This document shows positions 1 through 5,872 of a stretch of DNA of 11,736 nt, one piece after another. Position numbers and translations under genes: made by a program. The notes under the pieces are model-generated. The model did no database searches, had not been told where the DNA came from, and worked only from the letters and a program-made list of their open reading frames with translations. Source of the DNA: Helicobacteraceae bacterium (GTDB lineage Bacteria; Campylobacterota; Campylobacteria; Campylobacterales; Sulfurimonadaceae); assembly GCA_030613795.1 (NCBI GenBank), contig JAUWLG010000019.1, positions 1 to 11,736 on the forward strand, in the 5' to 3' direction. Within the stretch, counting starts at the first letter, position 1, and each line of letters opens with the position of its first letter.

Positions 1-523
1 TATTGATTTTGGTTTCGACAAAGTCTATATCTTTGATTCAAAATCCATGAAAGATAGAACGTTGCCGCTTCCTCTGAAATTGAAAACACAGATTGAAGCG
101 CAGGTAGAGAAAGTTGAGCAGTTACATAAAGTTGATATAGAAGCCGGATATGGTTCTGTGTATATGCCTCATGCTCTTGAAAGAAAGTTTCCTCGAGCTA
201 AGTTTGAGACAAAATGGCAGTATCTTTTTCCTATGCGAAATGTAGCTAAGGATTTTAGAAGTGGTGAAACCCGTAGACATCATGTGCATGCTCAGACGCT
301 TGGGCGCAATATTAAGGTAGCAGCGCAAAAGAGTAATATTCATAAACGAGTGACCTCTCATATCTTCCGTCACTCTTACGCTACACATCTGTTACAAGCA
401 GGGATAGACCTGCGCTCTATTCAAGAGCTTCTTGGGCATAAAAGCGTTGAGACGACAATGATCTATACGCATATTGTTGCAGAGATGAATAAGAGCAGGG
501 TGGTGAGTCCGTTGGATATGTAG
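1..523 (+). CDS. intI: Integron integrase (IntI-type tyrosine recombinase), C-terminal part, 5' end outside window
   Basis: The reading frame is already open at the left edge ([15 protein letters not shown] before the internal Met at 47), so this is the C-terminal catalytic half of a longer protein. IntI enzymes recombine attI with attC sites to capture gene cassettes. Visible catalytic residues are H-x-x-R in [12 protein letters not shown] (codons at 359 and 368), the His of [10 protein letters not shown] (437) and the nucleophile Tyr of TMIYTH (464). The first catalytic Arg lies before the window. The stretch [15 protein letters not shown] followed by WQYLFP, then RSGETRRHH, is the extra segment that separates IntI from XerC/XerD, and the end (VVSPLD) matches IntI C-termini. 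The frame is intact to its stop. In most integrons attI and the cassettes lie beyond the 5' end of intI, so any array should lie left of this window. I see no attC-like site downstream before aroK. Confidence 0.9.
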   Translation, partial: IDFGFDKVYIFDSKSMKDRTLPLPLKLKTQIEAQVEKVEQLHKVDIEAGYGSVYMPHALERKFPRAKFETKWQYLFPMRNVAKDFRSGETRRHHVHAQTLGRNIKVAAQKSNIHKRVTSHIFRHSYATHLLQAGIDLRSIQELLGHKSVETTMIYTHIVAEMNKSRVVSPLDM

Positions 524-548
524 TTTTACCTTTTCATATTATAGAATC

Positions 549-557
549 TGCTATAGT
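549..557 (+). promoter_or_regulatory. Extended -10 promoter for aroK (possibly leaderless)
   Basis: TGCTATAGT has the form TGnTATAAT with one mismatch. The predicted start of transcription falls at about 564-565, which is the ATG of aroK. No Shine-Dalgarno lies between this box and the ATG. A second candidate, TATTAT at 537-542, would give a leader of only about 15 bases. Confidence 0.45.
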
Positions 558-564
558 ACTGCCC

Positions 565-1077
565 ATGAAAAACAATATAGTATTAATCGGTTTTATGGGT
601 GTTGGTAAAGGTTCGGTGGCACGTGAAATCGTTCGTCAGAGCGGTATGGTGGCGATAGACACGGATGACATCATAGAGAGCATGGAGAACCGCAAGATCA
701 AAAAGATCTTTGCAGAAGAGGGCGAGCCCTATTTTCGTGAGCTTGAAAAGCGTGTCTCTAAATGGCTGCGCGTCAGTGTAAATAACACACTGATCTCAAC
801 GGGCGGAGGTTTTTTCAAAGTGCCTAAAGTTCATGAGGTCGGTACGATTGTACTGCTTGATGCCCCGTTTGAGACCATCTATCAACGTATTATTGACCAC
901 CCCAGAGCAGAGCGAAAGCTCAAAAAACGGCCGCTGTTTCAAGATATTGATAAAGCGGAGGCCCTTTATAATGAACGCGAACCGCAATACAGAGCCGTTG
1001 CAGACCTTGTAATCGATGTGAGTGACAAGGATTATGAGACGATTGCTAAAGAGATCTTGGAAAAAACCGGAAAATAG
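565..1077 (+). CDS. aroK: Shikimate kinase
   Basis: This cytoplasmic enzyme phosphorylates shikimate to shikimate-3-phosphate with ATP, the fifth step of the chorismate pathway. Its 170 residues are the normal family length. Motifs in order are the P-loop GFMGVGKGS (9-17), the shikimate/Mg-binding DTD (32-34), FRELE (57-61) with the substrate-binding Arg58, GGG (80-82), the lid KRPL (121-124) with Arg122, and NERxxxY (136-142) with Arg138. The residue after the P-loop Lys is Gly, giving GKGS as in adenylate kinases, where shikimate kinases usually have GKS/T; the Ser follows one position later. The gene stands alone, with no other aro gene visible, between an integron integrase and a thioredoxin-like gene. 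The ATG at 565 is the natural start because the P-loop needs this N-terminus. Confidence 0.95.
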   Translation: MKNNIVLIGFMGVGKGSVAREIVRQSGMVAIDTDDIIESMENRKIKKIFAEEGEPYFRELEKRVSKWLRVSVNNTLISTGGGFFKVPKVHEVGTIVLLDAPFETIYQRIIDHPRAERKLKKRPLFQDIDKAEALYNEREPQYRAVADLVIDVSDKDYETIAKEILEKTGK

Positions 1078-1085
1078 TTGTCTAG

Positions 1086-1102
1086 TTACCATTACATGGT
1101 AA
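1086..1102. promoter_or_regulatory. 17-bp palindrome at the promoter of the thioredoxin-like gene
   Basis: TTACCAT-TAC-ATGGTAA is a perfect 7-bp inverted repeat with a 3-base spacer. Its right arm overlaps the extended -10 candidate TGGTAAAAT (1097-1105), so a protein bound here would block RNA polymerase. No regulator family is recognised from it. Confidence 0.4.
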
Positions 1103-1105
1103 AAT
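1097..1105 (+). promoter_or_regulatory. Extended -10 promoter for the thioredoxin-like gene
   Basis: TGGTAAAAT fits the TGnTATAAT form with one mismatch. Transcription would begin near 1112, leaving a leader of about 20 bases that contains AAGGA (1120-1124), eight bases before the ATG at 1133. Confidence 0.45.
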
Positions 1106-1132
1106 CCCGTAGAATCAATAAGGAAATAATAA

Positions 1133-1564
1133 ATGCGTAAAATAGTTTTAATGGTTGTGATGTTGTCATCAATGCTTTTTGCTTCACCGATCAACTGGGA
1201 AAAAGATTATAAGACAGGTGTGGCGAAAGCGACAAAGCTAAACAAACCTATACTTTTTATCTCATCACGTCACAGTTGTAAGTACTGTGTGATCTTAGAT
1301 AAGACGACATTGATAGATCCAAAAGTGGTCTATGAACTCAACCGTAATTTCGTCTCAATAATCTCATATAGTGATGAGGGTGACTACATGCCGAAAGAGC
1401 TTTGGCAACCCGGAACACCAGCTATCTGGTTTTTGGATGAAACAGGTGAGCCACTGTTCCAACCGATCATGGGTGCAGTTGATGCAAAGAACTTTATGAT
1501 GGCTGTTGACATTGTAAAAAAAGAGTATATTAAACGTCTAAAATTAAAAGCACGTTCTAAATAA
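1133..1564 (+). CDS. Secreted thioredoxin-fold protein with CKYC motif
   Basis: The 143-residue product begins with a Sec signal peptide (MRKIVLMVVMLSSMLFAS, probably cut near residue 18), so it should act in the periplasm. The mature part has a thioredoxin-like layout: a strand PILFIS (39-44), the redox pair C49-K-Y-C52, and a TP at 95-96 in the position of the conserved cis-Pro, followed by AIWFLDETGEPL. This resembles the thioredoxin_7/DUF255-type periplasmic proteins and SoxW-like reductants rather than DsbA. The likely role is reduction of protein disulfides or thiol-bound intermediates in the cell envelope; the partner is unknown. AAGGA eight bases upstream supports the ATG at 1133. The gene has its own promoter and a hairpin follows it, so it is probably monocistronic. 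Confidence 0.75.
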   Translation: MRKIVLMVVMLSSMLFASPINWEKDYKTGVAKATKLNKPILFISSRHSCKYCVILDKTTLIDPKVVYELNRNFVSIISYSDEGDYMPKELWQPGTPAIWFLDETGEPLFQPIMGAVDAKNFMMAVDIVKKEYIKRLKLKARSK

Positions 1565-1583
1565 ACACCTCTAAACTCCCTTT

Positions 1584-1606
1584 TAGGCAGCGGTAAATGC
1601 TGCCTA
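1584..1606. terminator. Perfect 8-bp hairpin after the thioredoxin-like gene (no U-tract)
   Basis: TAGGCAGC (1584-1591) pairs perfectly with GCTGCCTA (1599-1606) around a 7-base loop, 20 bases after the stop at 1564. No run of T follows on either strand, so it is an atypical intrinsic terminator or an mRNA 3' end-stabilising structure. No gene is seen in the rest of 1607-1711. Confidence 0.45.
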
Positions 1607-1711
1607 TCACTATACAACTTGTTACATACTTCCTACCTCAATGCTACAAAAGACTCTTTTAGAACCATAGCTTCCCATCCATAAAAACTTAGAAACTAAT
1701 AGGAAATACGC

Positions 1712-1731
1712 TATTATTAATTTTAATAATA
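1712..1731. promoter_or_regulatory. AT-only palindrome upstream of the NDH-2-like gene
   Basis: TATTATTAA-TT-TTAATAATA is a perfect 9-bp inverted repeat with a 2-base spacer. Its left arm contains TATTAT (1712-1717), a fair -10 box that would start transcription near 1724 and leave the AAGG ribosome site (1733-1736) in the leader. It may be an operator, but a sequence made only of A and T carries little information. Confidence 0.35.
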
Positions 1732-1747
1732 CAAGGTGTGGATCAAA

Positions 1748-2956
1748 ATGAAAACAAAGCTCATAATTATCGGTGGTGGTTACGGCGGTATTCGTGCCAT
1801 GCAGGGTTTGAGCAGTGTCAAAGAGCTTGACATCGTTTTAATCGATCAAAACCCCTACCACTATCTACAGACTGAGGCCTATGCACTTATTGCCAATGAA
1901 GTCACGCTGACCGACGTGACTGTTGACCTGGTAGCCTTATGCAAACGTTATAAAAATACACGTTATAAAAAAGCGACCATAAGAGACATTGACCTCATAA
2001 CAAAAAAGGTCAAAAGTGATGATGAAGAGCTGAACTTTGACTATCTGATCATTGCAACAGGAAGTCGTACTAATTTCCCTGTTTCTATTGACGGGCTTGA
2101 AAAATATTCTCATGGTGTTAAGACACTTCAACGTGCTTTTGAGTTCAAACAGCAATTTGAATATCAACTGTATGAACGTATGCAGAGTGAAGAGGACCTT
2201 TTTTGTAAAGCCTTTAATGTTGTCATTGGCGGGGCAGGACTGAGTGGTGTTGAGATCGCCGCAGAGATGGGCCATTACGCTATGAAATTTATTCACGACA
2301 ATCGAATGTTATGTGATGGCATTCAGGTCTATCTGATTGCATCAGGAGAAAAGGTCCTGGATGGAATGAATCCCTATCTACAGACTAAAACGCAGCAACG
2401 TCTTGACGAACTTGGGGTTAAGGTTATTTACAACACACGTATAGCAGAGGTAAAAGAGGATTCAGTCCTGCTTAATAACGGCACGCATATTAATTTTGAC
2501 TTTATGATCTTTGCCGGTGGTGTAAAAGCATCATCATTGGCTAAATCTTTGGGATGCCAACTTAATGAAAAAGGCCAGGTCACAGTACATGAGACACTAC
2601 AGGTGACATGTCATAAAAATATTTATGCTATCGGTGATGTCGCTGCCTTAGTGGACGCAAGCGGCAAGGTCATCCCCGCAACGGCAAATGCTGCAGAGCA
2701 GTCAGCAGAAGTGGTCGTTAAAAACATCAAAGCGCAATTAAAAGGTGAACGTCCTCAACACGCGTTTATAGGTTTGCAGGGAATGATGGTTGCCTTGGGC
2801 GGTTATAACGCATCGGTTGTGCTTTATGAAACTTTTAAAGTTTCTGGCTTTTTAGGGTATCTGTTGAAGAGGTTGATTACCTGGCGATATAAATATCTGC
2901 TTGATAGACACGCTTTAAAAGCTTATAAAGCGATGCAAAAGAGTTCTGGCTCTTAA
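1748..2956 (+). CDS. ndh: Type II NADH dehydrogenase-like FAD/NAD(P)-dependent oxidoreductase
   Basis: The 402-residue flavoprotein has the two-dinucleotide-fold layout of the NDH-2/sulfide:quinone reductase superfamily. Counting from the ATG at 1748, the FAD-binding GGGYGG is at 9-14, ATGS at 103-106, the NAD(P)H-binding GGAGLSG at 161-167 and the second FAD motif IGD at 295-297. The C-terminus (FLGYLLKRLITWRYKYLL) is amphipathic and basic, like the membrane anchor of NDH-2. It would oxidise NADH at the inner face of the membrane and reduce quinone without pumping protons. The NDH-2 quinone motif AQxxxQ appears as ANAAEQ. The cysteine arrangement of true SQR is not evident, so SQR is less likely. 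The ATG at 1748 has AAGG (1733-1736) upstream; a GTG at 1736 in the same frame would overlap that site. The stop overlaps that of the convergent hydrolase gene. Confidence 0.75.
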   Translation: MKTKLIIIGGGYGGIRAMQGLSSVKELDIVLIDQNPYHYLQTEAYALIANEVTLTDVTVDLVALCKRYKNTRYKKATIRDIDLITKKVKSDDEELNFDYLIIATGSRTNFPVSIDGLEKYSHGVKTLQRAFEFKQQFEYQLYERMQSEEDLFCKAFNVVIGGAGLSGVEIAAEMGHYAMKFIHDNRMLCDGIQVYLIASGEKVLDGMNPYLQTKTQQRLDELGVKVIYNTRIAEVKEDSVLLNNGTHINFDFMIFAGGVKASSLAKSLGCQLNEKGQVTVHETLQVTCHKNIYAIGDVAALVDASGKVIPATANAAEQSAEVVVKNIKAQLKGERPQHAFIGLQGMMVALGGYNASVVLYETFKVSGFLGYLLKRLITWRYKYLLDRHALKAYKAMQKSSGS

Positions 2957-3819
2957 AGCTTTATCTTCATTCTGTCTTCGGCAAAAATAATCTCACCGGT
3001 ATACTCTTTACGTATGATCTTCAGACTCTCATCTTCGTTTCCGATGGTCCGTTTCATTCGGTGTGTCAACAGTACTTTTTTAACGTTGGACCTGTTCGCA
3101 ATATCAGCAATAATACCTGGTGTCATATGCAAGTTGTTGGCATAGGTCCCATGGATCTCAGGGATGGCATGATGGGCGATGAAGAGGTCTGCATCTTTAG
3201 TGACTCTTTCCAACTGGCCATGGACATTGCTGGTGTCGCCTGAGATGACAATACTTCTGCCGTCAACATCTATTCTAAAGCCCAGGGCAGGGACGATGCC
3301 GTGGTTGACGTTGATGATGCTCAATTCAAAACTTTCGAAATGACGTTTGAGAACTTTTGGAGCGTCAATAGACTCAGCCATGATCTCAAATGAGTCACTT
3401 TGAGGTGTTAAGACATCGGACATATAACGGTAAGCCCCTTTTTCACCAAAGAGCGTCTTTATCAATTCGTTGGTAGTGGGAAAATGTTGGTTACCGATAG
3501 GACCCAAAATAGGCAGTGGCTTACTTCGAGATGTAAAATACCCCGCCTTTATATAAGAGGGCAGGTCAACAACATGGTCAATATGCAGATGGGTGAGAGC
3601 GATGGCTTCCAGATCTTCCAACTTCGCACCGCTCTGCTCAAACCGCAACATCGAACCGCTGCCCGTGTCGATAAGCAGTTTTGCTTTTTTGTCTATCCAT
3701 AAAAGGTAAGATGCACTTGCCCGTCTGTCGATCTCCGGTCCACCGGAACCTAAGATTTCGATCTCTACCTCTGTTGCCATTAGCCATGTTGCGATAAGTA
3801 GTAAAAATAGTGTTTTCAT
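2953..3819 (-). CDS. Secreted metallo-beta-lactamase-fold hydrolase (RNase Z/arylsulfatase-like clade)
   Basis: The 288-residue protein starts with a short Sec signal peptide (MKTLFLLLIATWLMA), so it is expected in the periplasm. The metal-binding signature is complete: H77-x-H79-x-D81-H82 in LTHLHIDH, His173 in NVNHGIVPALGF, Asp195 in ISGDTS and His253 in LTHRM. This supports a two-zinc (or two-metal) phosphodiesterase/esterase-type active site. The HLHIDH...SGDT...LTH arrangement is closest to the tRNase Z-like branch, yet export to the periplasm makes tRNA an improbable substrate; a phosphodiester, sulfate ester or lactone in the envelope is more plausible. The ATG at 3819 lacks a Shine-Dalgarno and has TATAAT six bases upstream. 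Its last codon overlaps the stop of the convergent ndh-like gene by four bases. Confidence 0.8.
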   Translation of the reverse strand: MKTLFLLLIATWLMATEVEIEILGSGGPEIDRRASASYLLWIDKKAKLLIDTGSGSMLRFEQSGAKLEDLEAIALTHLHIDHVVDLPSYIKAGYFTSRSKPLPILGPIGNQHFPTTNELIKTLFGEKGAYRYMSDVLTPQSDSFEIMAESIDAPKVLKRHFESFELSIINVNHGIVPALGFRIDVDGRSIVISGDTSNVHGQLERVTKDADLFIAHHAIPEIHGTYANNLHMTPGIIADIANRSNVKKVLLTHRMKRTIGNEDESLKIIRKEYTGEIIFAEDRMKIKL

Positions 3820-3825
3820 AAGATT

Positions 3826-3831
3826 ATTATA
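3826..3831 (-). promoter_or_regulatory. -10 box of the secreted hydrolase gene (leaderless arrangement)
   Basis: On the minus strand TATAAT is followed by six bases (AATCTT) and then the ATG at 3819. The usual start of transcription would be the A of the start codon, and no ribosome-binding site exists in between. Confidence 0.5.
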
Positions 3832-3877
3832 ATCAAATTGGAGTTACTCGTATGTATGGAAGGTCACACTATGTTTC

Positions 3878-3935
3878 GAGGCAAATAGTTTTTCGCTATA
3901 ATTGCGTAAATTAATAAGGGCAGAACTATTGCCTC
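3878..3935. promoter_or_regulatory. Imperfect inverted repeat flanking the hisD promoter
   Basis: GAGGCAAATAGTT (3878-3890) and AACTATTGCCTC (3924-3935) are complementary over 12 bp with a single unpaired A in the left arm. The TATAAT of hisD (3897-3902) lies between them. The arrangement suits two half-sites of a repressor gripping the promoter. If transcription starts near 3909, only the right arm is in the mRNA, so an RNA hairpin is not the likely purpose. Confidence 0.4.
3897..3902 (+). promoter_or_regulatory. -10 box (TATAAT) of hisD
   Basis: A perfect TATAAT lies 46 bases before the hisD ATG, in an AT-rich divergent intergenic region with no clear -35 box, as is usual for Campylobacterota sigma-70 promoters. 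It predicts a leader of about 40 bases. Confidence 0.55.
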
Positions 3936-3948
3936 ATACGAGAACAGA

Positions 3949-5241
3949 ATGATTTTTACAAAAACAAGTGATGTAGACTTTAACGAACTTTTTAGCGAAC
4001 TGCTAGAACGTGGCAAGATGGACATAGAACATGTGTCTGGTATCGTTGGTGGTATTATCAATGAGATCAAAGCGGACAAGAATAGCGCACTAAAGAGACA
4101 CATTGCCAAGTTTGACAACTGGACACCTGAAAGCGATGCTGACCTTAAGATCGATACAGCGTCAATGGAAAAAGCGTATAAAGAGTTAGATGCTGAGCTG
4201 AAATCTGCTCTTCACCTGGCGTATGACCGTATTAAAGTCTACCACGAAAAGCAACTGCCTAAGTCTTGGTTTGACACTGAGCCTAACGGTACGATCCTTG
4301 GTCAAAAAGTGACTGCTGTTGACAGTGCAGGTCTTTACATCCCAGGTGGTAAAGCAGCCTATCCGTCATCACTGTTGATGAATGTTATTCCTGCACAGGT
4401 GGCTGGTGTTGAAGAGATCATCGTCTGTACACCGACACCTGACAATGAGCCGAATGCACTACTGCTTGCAGCGTGTCACCTCTGTGGTGTCAGTGAAGTC
4501 TATAAGGTAGGCGGAGCTTCTGCAATTGCAGCGATGGCGTATGGAACAGAGCCAATCCCTAAGGTCGATGTTATTACCGGTCCGGGAAATATCTTTGTTG
4601 CAACAGCAAAAAAGATGGTCTTTGGCGAAGTACACATCGATATGATCGCGGGGCCGAGTGAGATCGGTGTTCTTGCTGATGACAGTGCCAATGCTAACCA
4701 CCTGGCAATTGACCTGCTTTCACAAGCAGAACATGATGAGATGGCATCATCGATTTTGATCACGCCTTCGCTGAAAATAGCCGAAGAAGTACAGATCGAG
4801 ATAGAGAAATGGTTGCAAAAACTGCCGCGTCAAGAGATAGCTCGTAAATCTATAGAAGAACGCGGCGCGATCATTATCACAGAGACGATGGATGAAGCGA
4901 TCGCTCTGATGAACGACATCGCTCCGGAGCACCTGGAAGTGGCGACAAACAGTCCGTTTGAGCTATTGCCAAGCATTAAACATGCAGGTGCTATCTTCTT
5001 GGGTCACAACACACCGGAAGCGATCGGTGATTATGTAGCAGGTCCTAACCACACCCTGCCTACAGGTGGAACAGCGAAGTTCTACTCGCCGCTTGGTGTT
5101 GAGAACTTTATGAAAAAGTCTTCGATCATCGCATTTTCTAATGCAGCTATTAATGAGATAGGTGAAGCGTGTGCGTTGATCGCAAATACAGAAGGTCTGA
5201 CAGCGCATGAGCAGTCAGTACGTGTGAGAATGAGCAAGTAG
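3949..5241 (+). CDS. hisD: Histidinol dehydrogenase
   Basis: This cytoplasmic zinc enzyme makes the last two oxidations of histidine biosynthesis, L-histidinol to L-histidine via the aldehyde with two NAD+. Its 430 residues match the family length. Signature segments are GLYIPGGKAAYPSS (128-141), GPGNIFVATAKK (211-222), DMIAGPSEIGVLAD (231-244) and NHTLPTGG (367-374). The zinc ligands and catalytic residues are all present: Gln259 and His262 in SQAEHDE, Glu327 and His328 in APEHLEV, Asp361 in GDYVAGPNH and His420 in LTAHEQSVRVR. No other his gene is adjacent, so the histidine genes are scattered here. The ribosome-binding site is weak (GAGAA). The start is set by the MIFTKTSD N-terminus. An inverted repeat brackets the promoter, which may provide control. 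Confidence 0.97.
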   Translation: MIFTKTSDVDFNELFSELLERGKMDIEHVSGIVGGIINEIKADKNSALKRHIAKFDNWTPESDADLKIDTASMEKAYKELDAELKSALHLAYDRIKVYHEKQLPKSWFDTEPNGTILGQKVTAVDSAGLYIPGGKAAYPSSLLMNVIPAQVAGVEEIIVCTPTPDNEPNALLLAACHLCGVSEVYKVGGASAIAAMAYGTEPIPKVDVITGPGNIFVATAKKMVFGEVHIDMIAGPSEIGVLADDSANANHLAIDLLSQAEHDEMASSILITPSLKIAEEVQIEIEKWLQKLPRQEIARKSIEERGAIIITETMDEAIALMNDIAPEHLEVATNSPFELLPSIKHAGAIFLGHNTPEAIGDYVAGPNHTLPTGGTAKFYSPLGVENFMKKSSIIAFSNAAINEIGEACALIANTEGLTAHEQSVRVRMSK

Positions 5242-5260
5242 TTTTATCTGCTCTTTAAGA

Positions 5261-5281
5261 CTCTGGACAATTAGTCCAGAG
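5261..5281. terminator. Perfect hairpin between convergent hisD and the small secreted protein gene
   Basis: CTCTGGAC (5261-5268) pairs perfectly with GTCCAGAG (5274-5281) around the loop AATTA. It sits 20 bases after the hisD stop and 13 bases beyond the end of the opposite gene, so it may serve both as a bidirectional 3' end. No U-tract follows on either strand. Confidence 0.5.
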
Positions 5282-5293
5282 GTAAGTATTCGT

Positions 5294-5755
5294 TTATCTA
5301 TCCATCTCTTTTATAAGATCTTCTTCACTGTTTATATATTTAATATCGACTACCATAGAATCTTCCAATATGACAAGCATAACCGCTTCGATATGTTCTT
5401 CATTTTTATAGGCTGCTGCCTGCTCTTCATCTTCAATAACCAAAATAGGAAATTCGTTAGACGTTAACATCGGCAGAACAAAGAAGCTGATAAAGGCTGG
5501 CATAGCAGAGACATCTGCAACATACATCGCATCCCTTTTAGCTAAATAGTCAGCTTCCTGTGTTGCCAAATAGTCTTTTACAATATGACTAGACGCTTTT
5601 TTGAATGTAAAGATCACTTTTTTAGTGGTTGAAGTGATGTTGTGTTCTACATCAAACTGATCGTTCAGACTTAATGGTTTTATCGGTTGACCGATAATGA
5701 CTGTTGCATAAGCAAGACTTGAGAGAGTTAGCATTAATAGTAGTAGTTTTTTCAT
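5294..5755 (-). CDS. Small secreted cysteine-free protein of unknown function, possibly thioredoxin-like fold
   Basis: The 153-residue product has a clear Sec signal peptide (MKKLLLLMLTLSSLAYA, cut near residue 17), so it should reside in the periplasm. I do not recognise it firmly. The mature start VIIGQPIKPLSLNDQ, followed by a strand KKVIFTFKK (45-53), a Pro-containing SAMPAF segment (83-88) and a later strand pair EAVMLVILEDSMVVDIKYI, resembles the order of elements in redoxin/YtfJ-type proteins. There is not one cysteine, so it cannot perform thiol redox chemistry itself. The region around AFISFFVLPML (87-97) is hydrophobic but short for a membrane span. The likely role is structural or binding. 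The gene is monocistronic, convergent with hisD and divergent from the sulfur-type operon. Confidence 0.65.
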   Translation of the reverse strand: MKKLLLLMLTLSSLAYATVIIGQPIKPLSLNDQFDVEHNITSTTKKVIFTFKKASSHIVKDYLATQEADYLAKRDAMYVADVSAMPAFISFFVLPMLTSNEFPILVIEDEEQAAAYKNEEHIEAVMLVILEDSMVVDIKYINSEEDLIKEMDR

Positions 5756-5830
5756 GAGGGAATATTACCTTAGAAAAGTAAGTGCCGCCTTATAAAATAG
5801 ATTTACTTTGATTATATATCTATTGTGTAC

Positions 5831-5872
5831 AGGAGAGACCATGATTCTTAAGTGGTAAGAACTGTTTTTTTT
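5831..5872 (+). other. Five-codon ORF with Shine-Dalgarno, hairpin and T-run (possible leader or small RNA)
   Basis: AGGAGAG (5831-5837) precedes ATG ATT CTT AAG TGG TAA (5841-5858), which encodes MILKW. The reading frame overlaps a 6-bp stem, TTCTTA (5845-5850) with TAAGAA (5856-5861), followed within three bases by eight T (5865-5872). An AT-rich -10-like stretch lies upstream (5811-5818). The stem is weak and A/T-rich, so this is only a candidate attenuator or small transcript. Confidence 0.25.

Noticed and set aside
47..523. XerC/XerD or phage integrase as the identity of the left-edge gene
   Set aside because: The [11 protein letters not shown]...WQYLFP segment, RSGETRRHH and the SPLD end are integron-integrase features missing in Xer proteins.
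524..564. An attC or attI site directly downstream of the integrase
   Set aside because: The 41-base gap is AT-rich with no GTTRRRY or inverse core site and no imperfect palindrome of attC size.
1736..1747. GTG at 1736 as start of the ndh-like gene
   Set aside because: It overlaps the AAGG that fits the ATG at 1748, and the FAD-binding fold begins right after MKTK, so the extra four residues are not needed.
2953..3819. Class B beta-lactamase
   Set aside because: The HLHIDH motif and the SGDTS context fit the RNase Z/arylsulfatase-like branch rather than class B lactamases, and no resistance context is present.
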